The notes: generated from the letters alone by a model not told the origin. A stretch of 64,000 bases of DNA from JACDER01 sp963717765 (GCA_963717765.1 CAVQWX010000003.1:124001-188000); one strand, 5' to 3'. Shown: positions 18,959-27,822, numbered from the stretch's first letter. Made by a program: numbers and translations.

Positions 18959-21591
18959 GGCATCGCCGCCAGGTCGGTGAACTTGGTGTAGCGGCGGAGG
19001 AACGAAAGCTTGACCGAGTCCGTGGGACCGTTTCGGTGCTTGGCCAGATGGATCTCGGCGAGGCCCTGCTGGTCGGATTCGTCGTTGTAGTACTCGTCGC
19101 GGTAGATGAAGATCACGAGGTCCGCGTCCTGCTCCAGGCTGTTATGGGCGAACACGCCGTTCGCGATGAAGTTGTGCGTCCCCGCTACCGTTGCGTCGAA
19201 GGTCGGAATCCTGCCAAGAGGCTCGATCTCCACGACCTCGTCCCAGAAGACGTCCGACGTTCCGAGCGCGACGAGTTCGTCTGAGCCTGTTATCTCGCCG
19301 ATCCGCGCGAGGCGGTCACGAGAGAAGCGCCGCGGCCGCTGGGCGGATCCCAGGAGGTAGCTACCGCAGTAGCGCTCTTCAAGCGCCGTGGCCAGCGCAC
19401 GATGCGTCACGCCACGTGCCGATGCCGCCAGCTTGACCTCTCGCGCGACTTCCCATGGAACGAGGTCCACGTTTGGATTCGCATCGACATTCGCAAGGAT
19501 CCGTAGTGCCTCCAGAACGACCTCACCGCGTCGGCCATGACATGCAACGACGCTCAGAAATCGCTCCTGTGCTTCCTTGCCCTGGACGCGGACGTGCCAA
19601 TTGTCGGAGTAGCCAGCCTTTCTCGAGCGCGAGACCGCAGAGCGGATATTCAGGCGAAGAAGCAGGCGGCGAACGCCGTCCGCCAGGCGACGGCTCGTCG
19701 TCGCGTAGTAGGTCCGCACGTAGGGGCTGCGCCCGTTCCGGCTGAGAGTGATCGACCCATCTGTCGCCCAGAGGTGGTGCAAGAACAAGGCGATCTGATC
19801 GTCTGGCGCCGCGAAAACCGACTCGGGTACGAACTTGTTGTGCGACCGTGATCCCCACAAGCCGAAGGGCTCGAGCCAGTCGCGCACCGGGTGCCGGCGC
19901 CCATGAGTGAGGCGATGCGGACTCGGTAGCCAGAGGAGCCAGGTTCGACCTTGACGCCGCCCCCGCACGTCTATCCCGAACAGCCGGCGGGAAACATCTT
20001 CGACGACGGCCTTGTTCTGCGGATCCGCGGTCGCGTATTTCACCCCGTTAGGACCGATTGATCCGTCGCCGAGGAGATGGGCGAGCAGGATGAGCTCGTC
20101 ATCTGGCCACGGCTCAGGGTTCGCGGGCGCCGGGATGCGGCGCGGCGTCGCGACGAAATCGCCCGCCTCCAACTCGTCGAGCCGCGACCAGCCCCCGATC
20201 GTCCGGAATGGATGGTTCGCCGTCGCGTCCACTTCGTATCCGGAGCGCAAGCGAAGCCGAAACACCGGCCGCACGCCCGACGGGAACGCTCGGAGAAGAT
20301 GTCGAGGGACGACTCGCCAATTTTCGTCGAGGGTCCAGACGAGCGGTTGTTCCTGGCTCAGCACCAACTCCCCAAGCGTCACCTCGGTTCCGTCCGCACG
20401 CATCAGTCGCGTACTGGCCGGCATGCACCCGCTCTCGCGGAGGTCGGAGAGGATCGGCCGCTTGTCATGCCGCTGTTCCACGGCGCGCGACAGCTGTGAG
20501 AGTGCCACCACCGGCACGTCGAGGTCGCGCGCGAGGATCTTCAGCGAGCGTGAGATCTGCGACACCTCCTGCACGCGGTTCTCGACCGACGCGCCCGACG
20601 TCATGAGCTGCAAGTAGTCGACGATGACCAGCCCGAGGTTCGGCTCCTTCGACTTCAGGCGCCGCGCCTTCGAGCGGATCTCCATCATCGTGATCGACGC
20701 GGCGTCGTCCACGTAGATCGGCGCCTTCATCAACGTGTCGCAAGCGGTGGTCAGCCGCGGCCAGTCGTCGGCGGCGAGCTTCCCCGAGCGAAGGCGGTTG
20801 GACTCGACCTTCGCCTCGCTGCACATCAGCCGCTGCGTGACCTCCGCCTTCGACATCTCCAGCGTGAAGAGCGCCACGGGGCGCTCGTGCCGGACGGCGA
20901 GGTTCGCGGCGATCCCGAGCGCGAACGCGGACTTCCCCATGCTCGGCCGCGCCGCGACGATGATCAGGTTCCCCTCCTGGAAGCCCGACGTCATCTTGTC
21001 CAGCTCGCGGAAGCCGGAGGGGACGCCAGTGACATCCTCGCCCGCCTCGTACAGCTTGGTGATCCGCTCGAAGCTCTCCTTCAGCAGCGCCTCGATGTGG
21101 CTGAACTCGGTCGTGACGCGCTGCTGCGAGAGGTCGAAGATGATCTGCTCGGCGCGGTCGACAAGATCCTGCGTCTCACCCGGGCGGTCCCAGCCGAGCT
21201 GCGCGATCTGGCCCCCCGCGCGGATCAGCCCGCGCAGCGTGGCGAGCTCGTGAACGATCCGGGCGTAGTGGCCGGCGTTTGCCGTCGCGGGGACGAGAGA
21301 CGCGAGCTCCTGGACGCGCTGCCGACCGCCGACCTCCTCCAGCTGGCTTCGCTCTTCGAGAGCGTCGACGAGCGTGATTGCGTCGACCGGCTCGCTCTGC
21401 CCGTACAGCTCGAGCGCCGCGCGGTAGATCTTTGCGTGGCTCTCACGGTAGAAGTCACCTGCGTCCAGGATCTCGCTCACGGCGCCGATCGCGCCGGGGG
21501 AGAGCATCATCGCGCCGAGGACGGACTCTTCGGCCTCCAGGTTTTGGGGAGGGACGGGTGCGGCATCGCGGAGGGGGGTGACCTGCGCCAC
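18955..21591 (-). CDS. dnaB: Replicative DNA helicase DnaB with intein
   Basis: Hexameric fork helicase. I place the start at GTG 21591, giving VAQVTPLRDAAPVPPQNLEA; an in-frame start at 21735 adds 48 unconserved residues read through the palindromic intergenic DNA. Extein parts include the N-terminal primase-interaction domain, Walker A ARPSMGKS (about residues 214-221), the Walker B segment LVIVDYLQLM and the arginine-finger end. The reading frame is interrupted after LSDLRESG by a 429-residue intein and resumes with SLEQDADLVIF, the classical DnaB intein position. It is the last gene of the rpsF-ssb-rpsR-rplI-dnaB block. Confidence 0.94.
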   Translation of the reverse strand: MAQVTPLRDAAPVPPQNLEAEESVLGAMMLSPGAIGAVSEILDAGDFYRESHAKIYRAALELYGQSEPVDAITLVDALEERSQLEEVGGRQRVQELASLVPATANAGHYARIVHELATLRGLIRAGGQIAQLGWDRPGETQDLVDRAEQIIFDLSQQRVTTEFSHIEALLKESFERITKLYEAGEDVTGVPSGFRELDKMTSGFQEGNLIIVAARPSMGKSAFALGIAANLAVRHERPVALFTLEMSKAEVTQRLMCSEAKVESNRLRSGKLAADDWPRLTTACDTLMKAPIYVDDAASITMMEIRSKARRLKSKEPNLGLVIVDYLQLMTSGASVENRVQEVSQISRSLKILARDLDVPVVALSQLSRAVEQRHDKRPILSDLRESGCMPASTRLMRADGTEVTLGELVLSQEQPLVWTLDENWRVVPRHLLRAFPSGVRPVFRLRLRSGYEVDATANHPFRTIGGWSRLDELEAGDFVATPRRIPAPANPEPWPDDELILLAHLLGDGSIGPNGVKYATADPQNKAVVEDVSRRLFGIDVRGRRQGRTWLLWLPSPHRLTHGRRHPVRDWLEPFGLWGSRSHNKFVPESVFAAPDDQIALFLHHLWATDGSITLSRNGRSPYVRTYYATTSRRLADGVRRLLLRLNIRSAVSRSRKAGYSDNWHVRVQGKEAQERFLSVVACHGRRGEVVLEALRILANVDANPNVDLVPWEVAREVKLAASARGVTHRALATALEERYCGSYLLGSAQRPRRFSRDRLARIGEITGSDELVALGTSDVFWDEVVEIEPLGRIPTFDATVAGTHNFIANGVFAHNSLEQDADLVIFIYRDEYYNDESDQQGLAEIHLAKHRNGPTDSVKLSFLRRYTKFTDLAAMP
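19141..20427 (-). other. DnaB intein with LAGLIDADG homing endonuclease
   Basis: In-frame protein splicing element of 429 residues. It begins with Cys (codon 20425-20427) after RESG and ends with His-Asn (codon 19141-19143), followed by Ser as the +1 nucleophile. Block B is ANHPFRT with the conserved His; block G ends VAGTHNFIANGVFAHN. Two LAGLIDADG helices are seen as LAHLLGDGS (intein residues 115-123) and LHHLWATDGS (216-225), each keeping the catalytic Asp, so the endonuclease may still be active. Splicing is required to make helicase. Confidence 0.95.
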
Positions 21592-21663
21592 GCGGCCACT
21601 CAACTCGATTGCGGCACAGGCGTCAACGACACGCCGGGTGTGGGCCGTTTGCAGGGCAAAGGA

Positions 21664-21790
21664 AACATATGTTCGTGAAGTATCCACAGGCGGGCGGACG
21701 ACTGTCCCCAGGGGTCCGCGCCGCGAATCTCGCAAAGTGCGGAAACTTCGTGCCTGCTCTCCACAGACCTGTGGAGAGCGCTGTGGAGAG
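21664..21790. promoter_or_regulatory. Palindromes and DnaA-box-like sites before dnaB
   Basis: The 201-base gap between rplI and the chosen dnaB start holds a perfect 11-bp inverted repeat GCTCTCCACAG-AC-CTGTGGAGAGC (21756-21779), a third half-site CTGTGGAGAG at 21781-21790, a DnaA-box-like GTATCCACA (21680-21688, one mismatch from TTATCCACA) and the palindrome AACATATGTT (21664-21673). The arrangement looks like an operator or an attenuator hairpin rather than random sequence. No T-run follows the large palindrome in the transcribed direction. Confidence 0.45.
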
Positions 21791-21792
21791 AC

Positions 21793-22491
21793 CTATTCGG
21801 GCTCGGCGGCGACCGGCGCGGCCTCGGCGACCGGCTCGGCCTCGACCTCGGTCGCGGCGACCGGCTCGGCCTCGGCAACCGGCTCGGCCTCGACCTCGAC
21901 CTCGGTCTCGGCGGCCGGTTCGGGCTCGACGGCCGGCTCGGCCTCGGTAGCCGGCTGCTCACCCACTACCGGCTCCGGAGCGGATTCCTCGGACGGTGCC
22001 GCTGCCTCCTCAGCTTGGGGCTCCGGCTCGGGCGGAAGCTCGCCTCCCTCGGGAACGACCAGCACCTGGAGCGGGACGATCACGTCGGTGAAGAGCTCCA
22101 CGGGGACCTCGTGCCGGCCGATCCGCTTGATCGGGTCGTGCAGGTCGATCTTGCGGCGGTCGACGCGGATGCGCTTGCCGTTCCAGAGCTCTTCGGCGAT
22201 GTCCGTCGCGGTCACCGAGCCGAACAGTGTCCCCGCCGGGCCTGCCTTCATCTCGAACCGCAGCGCGGCGTCCTCGAGCGCTTGCGCGGTCTCCTGCGCT
22301 TGCTCGACCGACTGCGCTTCGTGGCGCGCCCGCAGCTCCTGGTGGCGCTGCAGCTCGGCCAGGCGGCCGGCCGTGGCCGGCTCGGCCAGACGGCGGGGGA
22401 GAAGGTAGTTACGCGCGTACCCCCGCGCGACGTTCACCACCTCGCCCTTGAGGCCGACCTTGTCGACGTCCTGGAGGAGGATGACGTCCAT
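21793..22491 (-). CDS. rplI: Ribosomal protein bL9 with acidic tail
   Basis: Large-subunit protein binding 23S rRNA. Residues 1-150 are a normal L9: MDVILLQDVDKVGLKGEVV, the GYARNYLLPRRLA rRNA-binding block, the connecting helix and the C-domain FGSVTATDIAEEL. About 80 extra residues follow, almost entirely Glu, Ala, Pro and Val in short repeats, giving 232 residues against the usual 148. Such tails are common in high-GC actinobacteria. It sits directly after rpsR with the stop of rpsR adjoining the ATG. Confidence 0.95.
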   Translation of the reverse strand: MDVILLQDVDKVGLKGEVVNVARGYARNYLLPRRLAEPATAGRLAELQRHQELRARHEAQSVEQAQETAQALEDAALRFEMKAGPAGTLFGSVTATDIAEELWNGKRIRVDRRKIDLHDPIKRIGRHEVPVELFTDVIVPLQVLVVPEGGELPPEPEPQAEEAAAPSEESAPEPVVGEQPATEAEPAVEPEPAAETEVEVEAEPVAEAEPVAATEVEAEPVAEAAPVAAEPE

Positions 22492-22767
22492 CTATCCAGA
22501 GACGTAGGGCAGGAGAGCCATCTCGCGCGCCCGCTTGATCGCGACCGCGACCTGACGCTGATGCCGGCGGCAGGCGCCGGTGGTCCTGCGCGAGCGGATC
22601 TTTCCCTTCTCGGAGAGGTAGCGGCGGAGCTGGTTGTAGTTCTTGTAGTCCACTTCCTCGACGCCCTCACGGCAGAAGAAGCAGTTCCGGCGCCGGCCTG
22701 CGAACTCTCTCGCCTGGCTTCCGCGCCTGCCTCGCTGCTGCCGCTGTTCTCCTCGCTTCTCGGCCAT
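22492..22767 (-). CDS. rpsR: Ribosomal protein bS18
   Basis: 91-residue small-subunit protein that pairs with S6. The start is the ATG at 22767, which shares a base with the ssb stop (TGATG). The zinc-ribbon form is visible: CFFC near residue 29, then TGACRRHQRQVA near 63, so this is the Cys-plus paralogue that needs zinc. The core IDYKNxxxLxxYLSEKGKI motif appears as VDYKNYNQLRRYLSEKGKI. The N-terminus is Arg-rich. Confidence 0.95.
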   Translation of the reverse strand: MAEKRGEQRQQRGRRGSQAREFAGRRRNCFFCREGVEEVDYKNYNQLRRYLSEKGKIRSRRTTGACRRHQRQVAVAIKRAREMALLPYVSG

Positions 22768-23204
22768 CAGAACGGGATGTCGTCGTCGGCGGGACCGCTG
22801 CCGAAGTCGCTCTTGTCGGAGGCCGCGCCCGCGGGCACGAACTGCGCCTCGTCGCCGCCCGTCTCGCCTCGGCCGCCCAGGAACTGGACGGAGTCGGCCA
22901 CGATCTCGACTGCCTGGCGCTTCGTGCCGTCCTGCGCCTCCCACTCGCGCCACTCGAGGCGCCCGTCGACGGCCACGGGGCGGCCTTTGGAGAGGTACTG
23001 GGCGCAGTTCTCGCCCTGGTTCCCCCAGACCGTGATGTCGAAGTAGTTCGGCTTCTCGCCCCACTCGCCGGTGGCCGAGTCCTTGCGGCGCGTGTTCACC
23101 GCGATGCGCAGGCTGCAAACCGCGGTTCCGCTCGGCGTGTGCCGCAGCTCGGGGTCGCGCGTCAGATTGCCGACGAGGACGACGCGGTTGATGTTGGCTG
23201 CCAT
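22767..23204 (-). CDS. ssb: Single-stranded DNA-binding protein
   Basis: Tetrameric ssDNA-binding protein of 145 residues. The OB-fold opens MAANINRVVLVGNLTRDPELR and contains YFDITVWGNQGENC and the KGRPVAVDGRLEWREWE strand pair. A short Gly/Ala/Asp linker leads to the acidic partner-binding tip DDDIPF. It lies between rpsF and rpsR, the standard order, about 36 bases after rpsF. Confidence 0.96.
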   Translation of the reverse strand: MAANINRVVLVGNLTRDPELRHTPSGTAVCSLRIAVNTRRKDSATGEWGEKPNYFDITVWGNQGENCAQYLSKGRPVAVDGRLEWREWEAQDGTKRQAVEIVADSVQFLGGRGETGGDEAQFVPAGAASDKSDFGSGPADDDIPF

Positions 23205-23240
23205 GGGTACTCCCTTCCTAGAACGTGTGTTCGTGCAATG

Positions 23241-23681
23241 CTAGCCGGCTTCCTGGACGACTTCGGGCTCCGGCTCGGGCTCCGCCGGGGCGCTGTTCTG
23301 CACCTCGGGCGGGGCCTCCGGCTGCGCCGCGGCGCTCTCCTGCGCCTCGGGAACGGCCTCGGGCTCGGGCTGCGCCTGTGGCGCCGCGGCGGTGCTCTTA
23401 GGACGGCGCACTGCTATGTGTCGTAGGACGCCGTCGGTGATGCGCAGGATGCGCGTGATCTCGTCCAGCACCTCCGGCGCGCTCGAGAACAGAAGCAGGT
23501 GGTAGAAGCCCTCCGGCTTGTGGTCGATCTCGTAGGCGAGCTTGCGCCGGCCCCAGACATCGTGACGGTCCCAGTCGCCTTCGCCGCGCTCGACAGTCTC
23601 GCGGATGCGCGTGACGACCTCGTTCTGCCGGTCCTCGGACGCGTCCGGGTCGAGCAGCAGCAGGATTTCGTATTCGGTCAC
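23241..23681 (-). CDS. rpsF: Ribosomal protein bS6 with acidic tail
   Basis: Small-subunit protein that binds 16S rRNA with S18. Residues 1-96 form the S6 fold: YEILLLLDPDASED, the WGRRKLAYEIDHKPEGFY block and LRITDGVLRHIAVRR. A further 50 residues of Glu/Ala/Pro/Gln-rich repeat follow, matching in style the tail on L9 in the same operon. First gene of the block; the promoter should lie in the 109 bases before it, shared with the divergent gene at 23791. Confidence 0.95.
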   Translation of the reverse strand: MTEYEILLLLDPDASEDRQNEVVTRIRETVERGEGDWDRHDVWGRRKLAYEIDHKPEGFYHLLLFSSAPEVLDEITRILRITDGVLRHIAVRRPKSTAAAPQAQPEPEAVPEAQESAAAQPEAPPEVQNSAPAEPEPEPEVVQEAG

Positions 23682-23790
23682 GGTTCCCGATCAGCTCCCT
23701 TCGGTCTGGTCGGCTCCGCCGGGTCGTCGCCGCTCGGGTGGCACGGCGAACAGGCAGAGCAGGAAGTCGGGCCATAGTAGCATCGGCTTC

Positions 23791-24072
23791 ATGCGACGCC
23801 GGAAGCTCCTGATCGGCGGTGGGATCGCCGTTGCGGGCGGTGCTCTCTACCGCAAGTTGCGCCGGACAAAGCCGCCTGCGGAGCCCGATCCCGCGTCGGA
23901 ATTGCGCCAAAAGCTGGACGAATCGCGCGCGATCACGCAGGAACGAGACGAATTCGAGGCGGGGGAGGTTCCGGTCGACCAGGCCGAGCCGGGAGTCGAC
24001 GAGCGCAGGCGCGACGTGCACGAGCAGGCGAAGGCGTCGATCGAGGAGATGCGGGAGCCGAAAGACCTCTAG
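23791..24072 (+). CDS. Small membrane-anchored hypothetical protein
   Basis: 93 residues starting MRRRKLLIGGGIAVAGGALYRKLRR: a basic N-terminus and one short Gly/Ala-rich hydrophobic segment, then a charged, probably helical cytoplasmic region rich in Glu/Asp/Arg. No family assigned. It is divergent from rpsF with 109 bases between the starts, and it stands alone. Confidence 0.65.
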   Translation: MRRRKLLIGGGIAVAGGALYRKLRRTKPPAEPDPASELRQKLDESRAITQERDEFEAGEVPVDQAEPGVDERRRDVHEQAKASIEEMREPKDL

Positions 24073-24141
24073 GCGCGCAGCGAACGGTCCATCCCGTTGG
24101 AGGATTCCCTCCGCATTGTTCGAACGAGGTGGGGGTCTCTT

Positions 24142-26453
24142 TTGACGATTTCTCACCGCCTGCGCTTGCTCGTCCTTGCATCCGCCACGGCCTGTGGCGC
24201 GATCGCCTGGGCGGGGCCGGCCGCGGCGAAGACCCAGCGAGTGACACTGCAGGGAACGGTTCTCGTCAAGCACGCAGACGTCTTCCGCAAGGACCTGGCC
24301 GAGTACTGGTACACGCTGAAGACGAAGAAAGGCCCCGTGAAGCTCTCCTTCTGGGGACAGGGCCCGACGTATCTCGGCGGCTCGCGGGTGATCGTGCACG
24401 GCACGCGTGCGAAGAAGGGCGGGATGGTGCATGTTCCCGCGGGCGGCGTCCGCGTCCTGGCCACCCATCGGAAGGCCGAGGCGAGGGAGGCCCTTGGAAC
24501 GCAGAGGCTGGCGGTCTTCCTCCTCAACTTCCAGAACGACAGGAGTCAGCCCTGGACGACCGATTTCGTCCGCGCGAAGTACTTCACCTCGCCGGACTCG
24601 ATGGCCGCCTACTACCACGAGCAGTCGTTCGGGAAGACCACGATCACCGGAGACGTGCTCGGCTGGTACACGCTCCCGACCACGAACGAGAGCTGTGACC
24701 CGAACGGGTTCACGACGATGGCCAATGCCATGGCGCGGGCCGCCGGCGTCGATCTCGGCCAATACACCCAGTACCAGTACGTGATCGGGCCGGGCGCTCC
24801 GTGCGGCTGGGCGGGCCTCGCCTACGTCCCGGGAACCGTCTCGTGGGTGAACGGGACGATTCAGCTGCGCGTCATCTCCCACGAGTACGGCCACAACCTG
24901 GGCGTCCACCACGCGAGCTCGCTCGACTGCCGCGACCCCGGCGGCCAGCGCGTCGCCTTGTCGGTGAACAACCTCTGCGGCGCCAGCGAGTACGGCGACC
25001 CCTACGACGTGATGGGCATCGGCCAGACGAACCACATGAACAACTTCCACAAGGGGCAGCTCGAATGGTTCGCCCCGGGGAACATGCTCACGGTCACGCA
25101 GCCCGGCACCTACTCGCTCGCGCCGATGGAGCAGCCGAGCTCGGGCGTCCAGCTGATTCGGATCCTGCGCAACGCCGCACCGTTCCCGTACTACTTCTAT
25201 CTCGAGTACAGGCAGTCGTTCTCGATCTTCGACACGTTCGCGCCGACGGATCCCGAGGTCAACGGCGTCGGAGTGCGCATCGCCCCCGATCTGGGGAACA
25301 TCAGCCAGTCGTACCTGATCGACACCACGCCGTGGACGTTCTCATACGCCGATTCCGCGCTCCGTCTCGGGGAGACCGTGATCGACCCGGTCAGCGGCGT
25401 CTCGATCAAGACCATGAGCGTGTCGCCGACGGGCGCCACGGTGAACGTCCAGTTCGGCGGCACGCCTCCACCTCCACCTCCCCTCCGCCGCCTCCTCCGC
25501 CTCCGCCGCCTCCGCCTCCGCCGCCTCCGCCGCCTCCGCCGCCTCCGCCTCCGCCTCCGCCGCCTCCGCCTCCGCCTCCTCCGCCGCCTCCGCCTCCGCC
25601 GCCCCCGCCAGGGGACCCGCCGACGGCTCCCGGAAACCTCACCGGCACGGCGCTCACCAACCCGCTCCGCGCGTACCTGACCTGGAACGCGTCCACCGGC
25701 AACACCGCCATCGCGGGCTATCGGATCTACAAGGACGGCGTCCTGCAGGGCACGGTCGGGACGCTGAGCTACACGGACATCGCCGTCGGCAACGGCAGGT
25801 ACCAGTACTTCCTGCGCGCGGTCGACACCGCGGGTCGCCAGTCGGTGGAGTCGAACACCGTCACGGTCACTTTTGGCGCGCCGCCGCCTCCCCCGCCGCC
25901 GCCGCCCCCTCCGCCGCCCCCTCCGCCCCCTCCGCCCCCTCCGCCCCCTCCGCCCCCTCCGCCCCCTCCGCCTCCGCCGCCTCCTCCGCCGCCTCCGCCG
26001 CCTCCGCCGCCCCCGCCGCCGCCGCCCCCACACGCCGCCACGCCCGCGTCGGTGAGCGTCCTGACCGGCACGACCAAGTCCGGGAACGTGGGCAGCCTGG
26101 CGGCGGACGACGAGAGCTATTTCGTGGTGTCCGCGCTCAGCTCGAGCGCGCAGTGGTCGGCGAGCTTCACCGGACTGCCCTCCAGCGTGGGCAGCCTGAC
26201 CGTCACGTACGACGGCCACGCGACCGCGCCTTGTACGCAGAACGTGAGCCTCTGGAACTGGTACTACAACGCCTGGGTCCCGATCTCCCACACGACGGCA
26301 GGGCCGTCGGACACGACGCTCACGCTGCAGTCGGGGGGCCTGCTCGCCGACTATCTCTTCCTGGGCGAGCTACGCGTGAGCGTCCAGTGCTTCCGCTCGG
26401 ACTCGGCCGCATTCGATCTCGTCGCCGACCTGGCGAAGATCGCCTGGTCGTGA
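24142..26453 (+). CDS. Secreted M11-like metallopeptidase, broken by one frameshift
   Basis: Extracellular zinc protease of the gametolysin (M11)/metzincin group. I start it at TTG 24142, about 9 bases after GAGGTGG, giving a signal peptide that ends near PAAA; a TTG at 24097 is an alternative. The catalytic motif HEYGHNLGVHH supplies the three His ligands and Glu, with Met-turn DVMG downstream. At CCCC 25480-25483 the frame is lost; one extra C would join the peptidase to a tract of about 43 prolines, an fn3 domain, a second tract of about 50 prolines and a C-terminal beta domain, all open to 26453. Real pseudogene, phase variation and sequencing error are all possible. Confidence 0.75.
25482..26031 (+). 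repeat. Two CCN (polyproline) microsatellite tracts
   Basis: Two runs of mixed CCG/CCT/CCC codons flank an fn3 domain: about 25482-25611 and 25881-26031. Both code for uninterrupted proline in the same frame, which is one base out of register with the upstream protease. They are likely rigid spacers between secreted domains. Antisense reading gives Gly/Arg-rich artefacts. Confidence 0.85.
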
Positions 26454-26466
26454 CGCGCTAGACGCC

Positions 26467-27393
26467 TTAAGCCCTGACGGGCTCGTCGAAGGTCATCATC
26501 CGCTTGAACTCCGCGAAGCGCGCGGCGACCTCCTCGTCGGTGAGCCGCTGGACGCGCTCGGTGCCGAAGTCCTCGACCGCGAACGACGCTAGGACGGAGC
26601 CGTACACCGCAGCGGCGCGGAACGCGTTGTCCGACAGGTCCGGCTCGGCCAGCGAATCGAGGTAGCCGAAGCAGCCGCCGGCAAAGGAGTCCCCGGCCCC
26701 GGTGGGGTCGATGACCGTTTCGAGGGGATAGGCCGGGATGGAGAAGTAGCCCTCCTCGGTGAACATGCACGCGCCGTACGGCCCTTGCTTCACCAGCGCG
26801 ACGCGCGGCCCGAGGTCGCGGAGCTCGCGTGCCGCGCGGGCCAGGTTCGGCTCTCCGGTCAGCATGCGCAGCTCGGCGTCGTTCAGCGTCACGACGTCCA
26901 CCTCGCGCATCGTCTCGATGAGTGAGTCGCGGGCGGACTCGATCCAGAAGTTCATCGAGTCGAGGCCGACGAGCGTCGCGTCGGGGCACTGGCGCCGCAC
27001 GCGGCGCTGCAGGTCGGGCTGGATGTTCGCCAGGAAGAGGGTGGTGGCCGCAGCGGCTTGCTCGGACAGCCGGGGATCGAAGTCGGCGAAGACGTTCAGC
27101 TGCGTGTCGAGCGTGTGCGCGACCGTCATGTCGTCCTCGTAGCGGCCCGACCAGAGGAACGAGCGTGCGCCGGAAACACGCTCGAGATCGTCGACGTTGA
27201 TCCGGCGCTCCGCGAACACGGCCAGCTCGTCCTCGCCGAAGTCGTCGCCGACGACGCCGACCACGGAGACGCCGGTGAAGAAGCTCGCGGCGAGCGAGAA
27301 GTGGGTCGCCGCCCCGCCGAGCACCCCTTCGCGCTTGCCGAACGGGGTCTCGAGCGAGTCGAAGGCGACGGATCCGACGACCGTGACGGACAT
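26467..27393 (-). CDS. PfkB-family carbohydrate/nucleoside kinase
   Basis: 308-residue kinase of the ribokinase fold. The N-terminal Gly pair is in GGAATHFSLAAS near residue 26, and the C-terminal catalytic motif is intact as DPTGAGDSFAGG, with the base Asp and anion hole. NDAELRMLTG and VKQGPYGA are the other family blocks. Substrate cannot be named; adenosine, ribose or another sugar are candidates. Single gene, convergent with the peptidase gene. Confidence 0.9.
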   Translation of the reverse strand: MSVTVVGSVAFDSLETPFGKREGVLGGAATHFSLAASFFTGVSVVGVVGDDFGEDELAVFAERRINVDDLERVSGARSFLWSGRYEDDMTVAHTLDTQLNVFADFDPRLSEQAAAATTLFLANIQPDLQRRVRRQCPDATLVGLDSMNFWIESARDSLIETMREVDVVTLNDAELRMLTGEPNLARAARELRDLGPRVALVKQGPYGACMFTEEGYFSIPAYPLETVIDPTGAGDSFAGGCFGYLDSLAEPDLSDNAFRAAAVYGSVLASFAVEDFGTERVQRLTDEEVAARFAEFKRMMTFDEPVRA

Positions 27394-27416
27394 TGCGGAC
27401 GGGGATACTACGGGCT

Positions 27417-27592
27417 GTGACCTGGCACTACGGCGTGATCGCCCGTCACTGGGCGGAGTTCAACACCGAAGGGACGAGCTCGTCCTGATGCTCGAGCGGG
27501 CCGGGTTTCGAGACGTGACCGTCCGCGCCGGCTACGACGACGTGGAGGCGACGCCGGACAGCGACTTCCTCGTCTTCAGCGCGACGAAGTAG
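27417..27592 (+). pseudogene. Relic of a class I SAM methyltransferase
   Basis: Both ends of a methyltransferase remain and the middle is gone. GTG 27417 opens VTWHYGVIARHWAEFNTEG, the typical start of a family of actinobacterial SAM-dependent methyltransferases, and stops at 27488. A second frame then reads DELVLMLERAGFRDVTVRAG and ends FLVFSATK at 27592, the usual C-terminus of the same family. The SAM-binding domain of about 180 residues is missing, so an internal deletion plus frameshift removed the activity. The relic overlaps the end of the next minus-strand gene by 17 bases. Confidence 0.7.
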
Positions 27593-27812
27593 CCGCGGCG
27601 GCGACCTCGTCGAAGTCCGCCCCGCGGCCGACAGCGACTCCGACCATGTAGGCGAGCAGCGGCGCGTTGGTACGTTCGCCGCTCTCGTGCGCGGCGATCC
27701 TCGCGAGGTCGAGCAGCTCCTTCACCGTCCCGTCGTCGAGATCGAATTCTTCCGGCGGGATGCCGGCAATCTTCGCAAGCGCCTGCCGCGCCGAATCGAG
27801 CCAGGGATCCAT
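27576..27812 (-). CDS. DUF6457-type small protein
   Basis: 78 residues starting MDPWLDSARQALAKIAG, with a central LLDLARIAAHESGERTNAPL block and a Gly-rich VGVAVGRG end. This is the pattern of the DUF6457 helical proteins often found beside or fused to molybdenum-cofactor genes in actinobacteria. No moco gene is near here. Start ATG 27812 sits 10 bases after the end of the double-GNAT gene, suggesting the two are in one transcript. The exact function is unknown. Confidence 0.72.
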   Translation of the reverse strand: MDPWLDSARQALAKIAGIPPEEFDLDDGTVKELLDLARIAAHESGERTNAPLLAYMVGVAVGRGADFDEVAAAATSSR

Positions 27813-27822
27813 TCGAGGGAGT

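Noticed and set aside
25482..26031. Possible CRISPR-like or tandem repeat array
   Set aside because: The repeats are codon-level CCN with no spacers; they encode proline in frame with the domain between them.
25197..26291. Gly/Arg-rich minus-strand frames over the proline tracts
   Set aside because: They are the antisense of CCN microsatellites and contain only Gly, Arg and Ala repeats.
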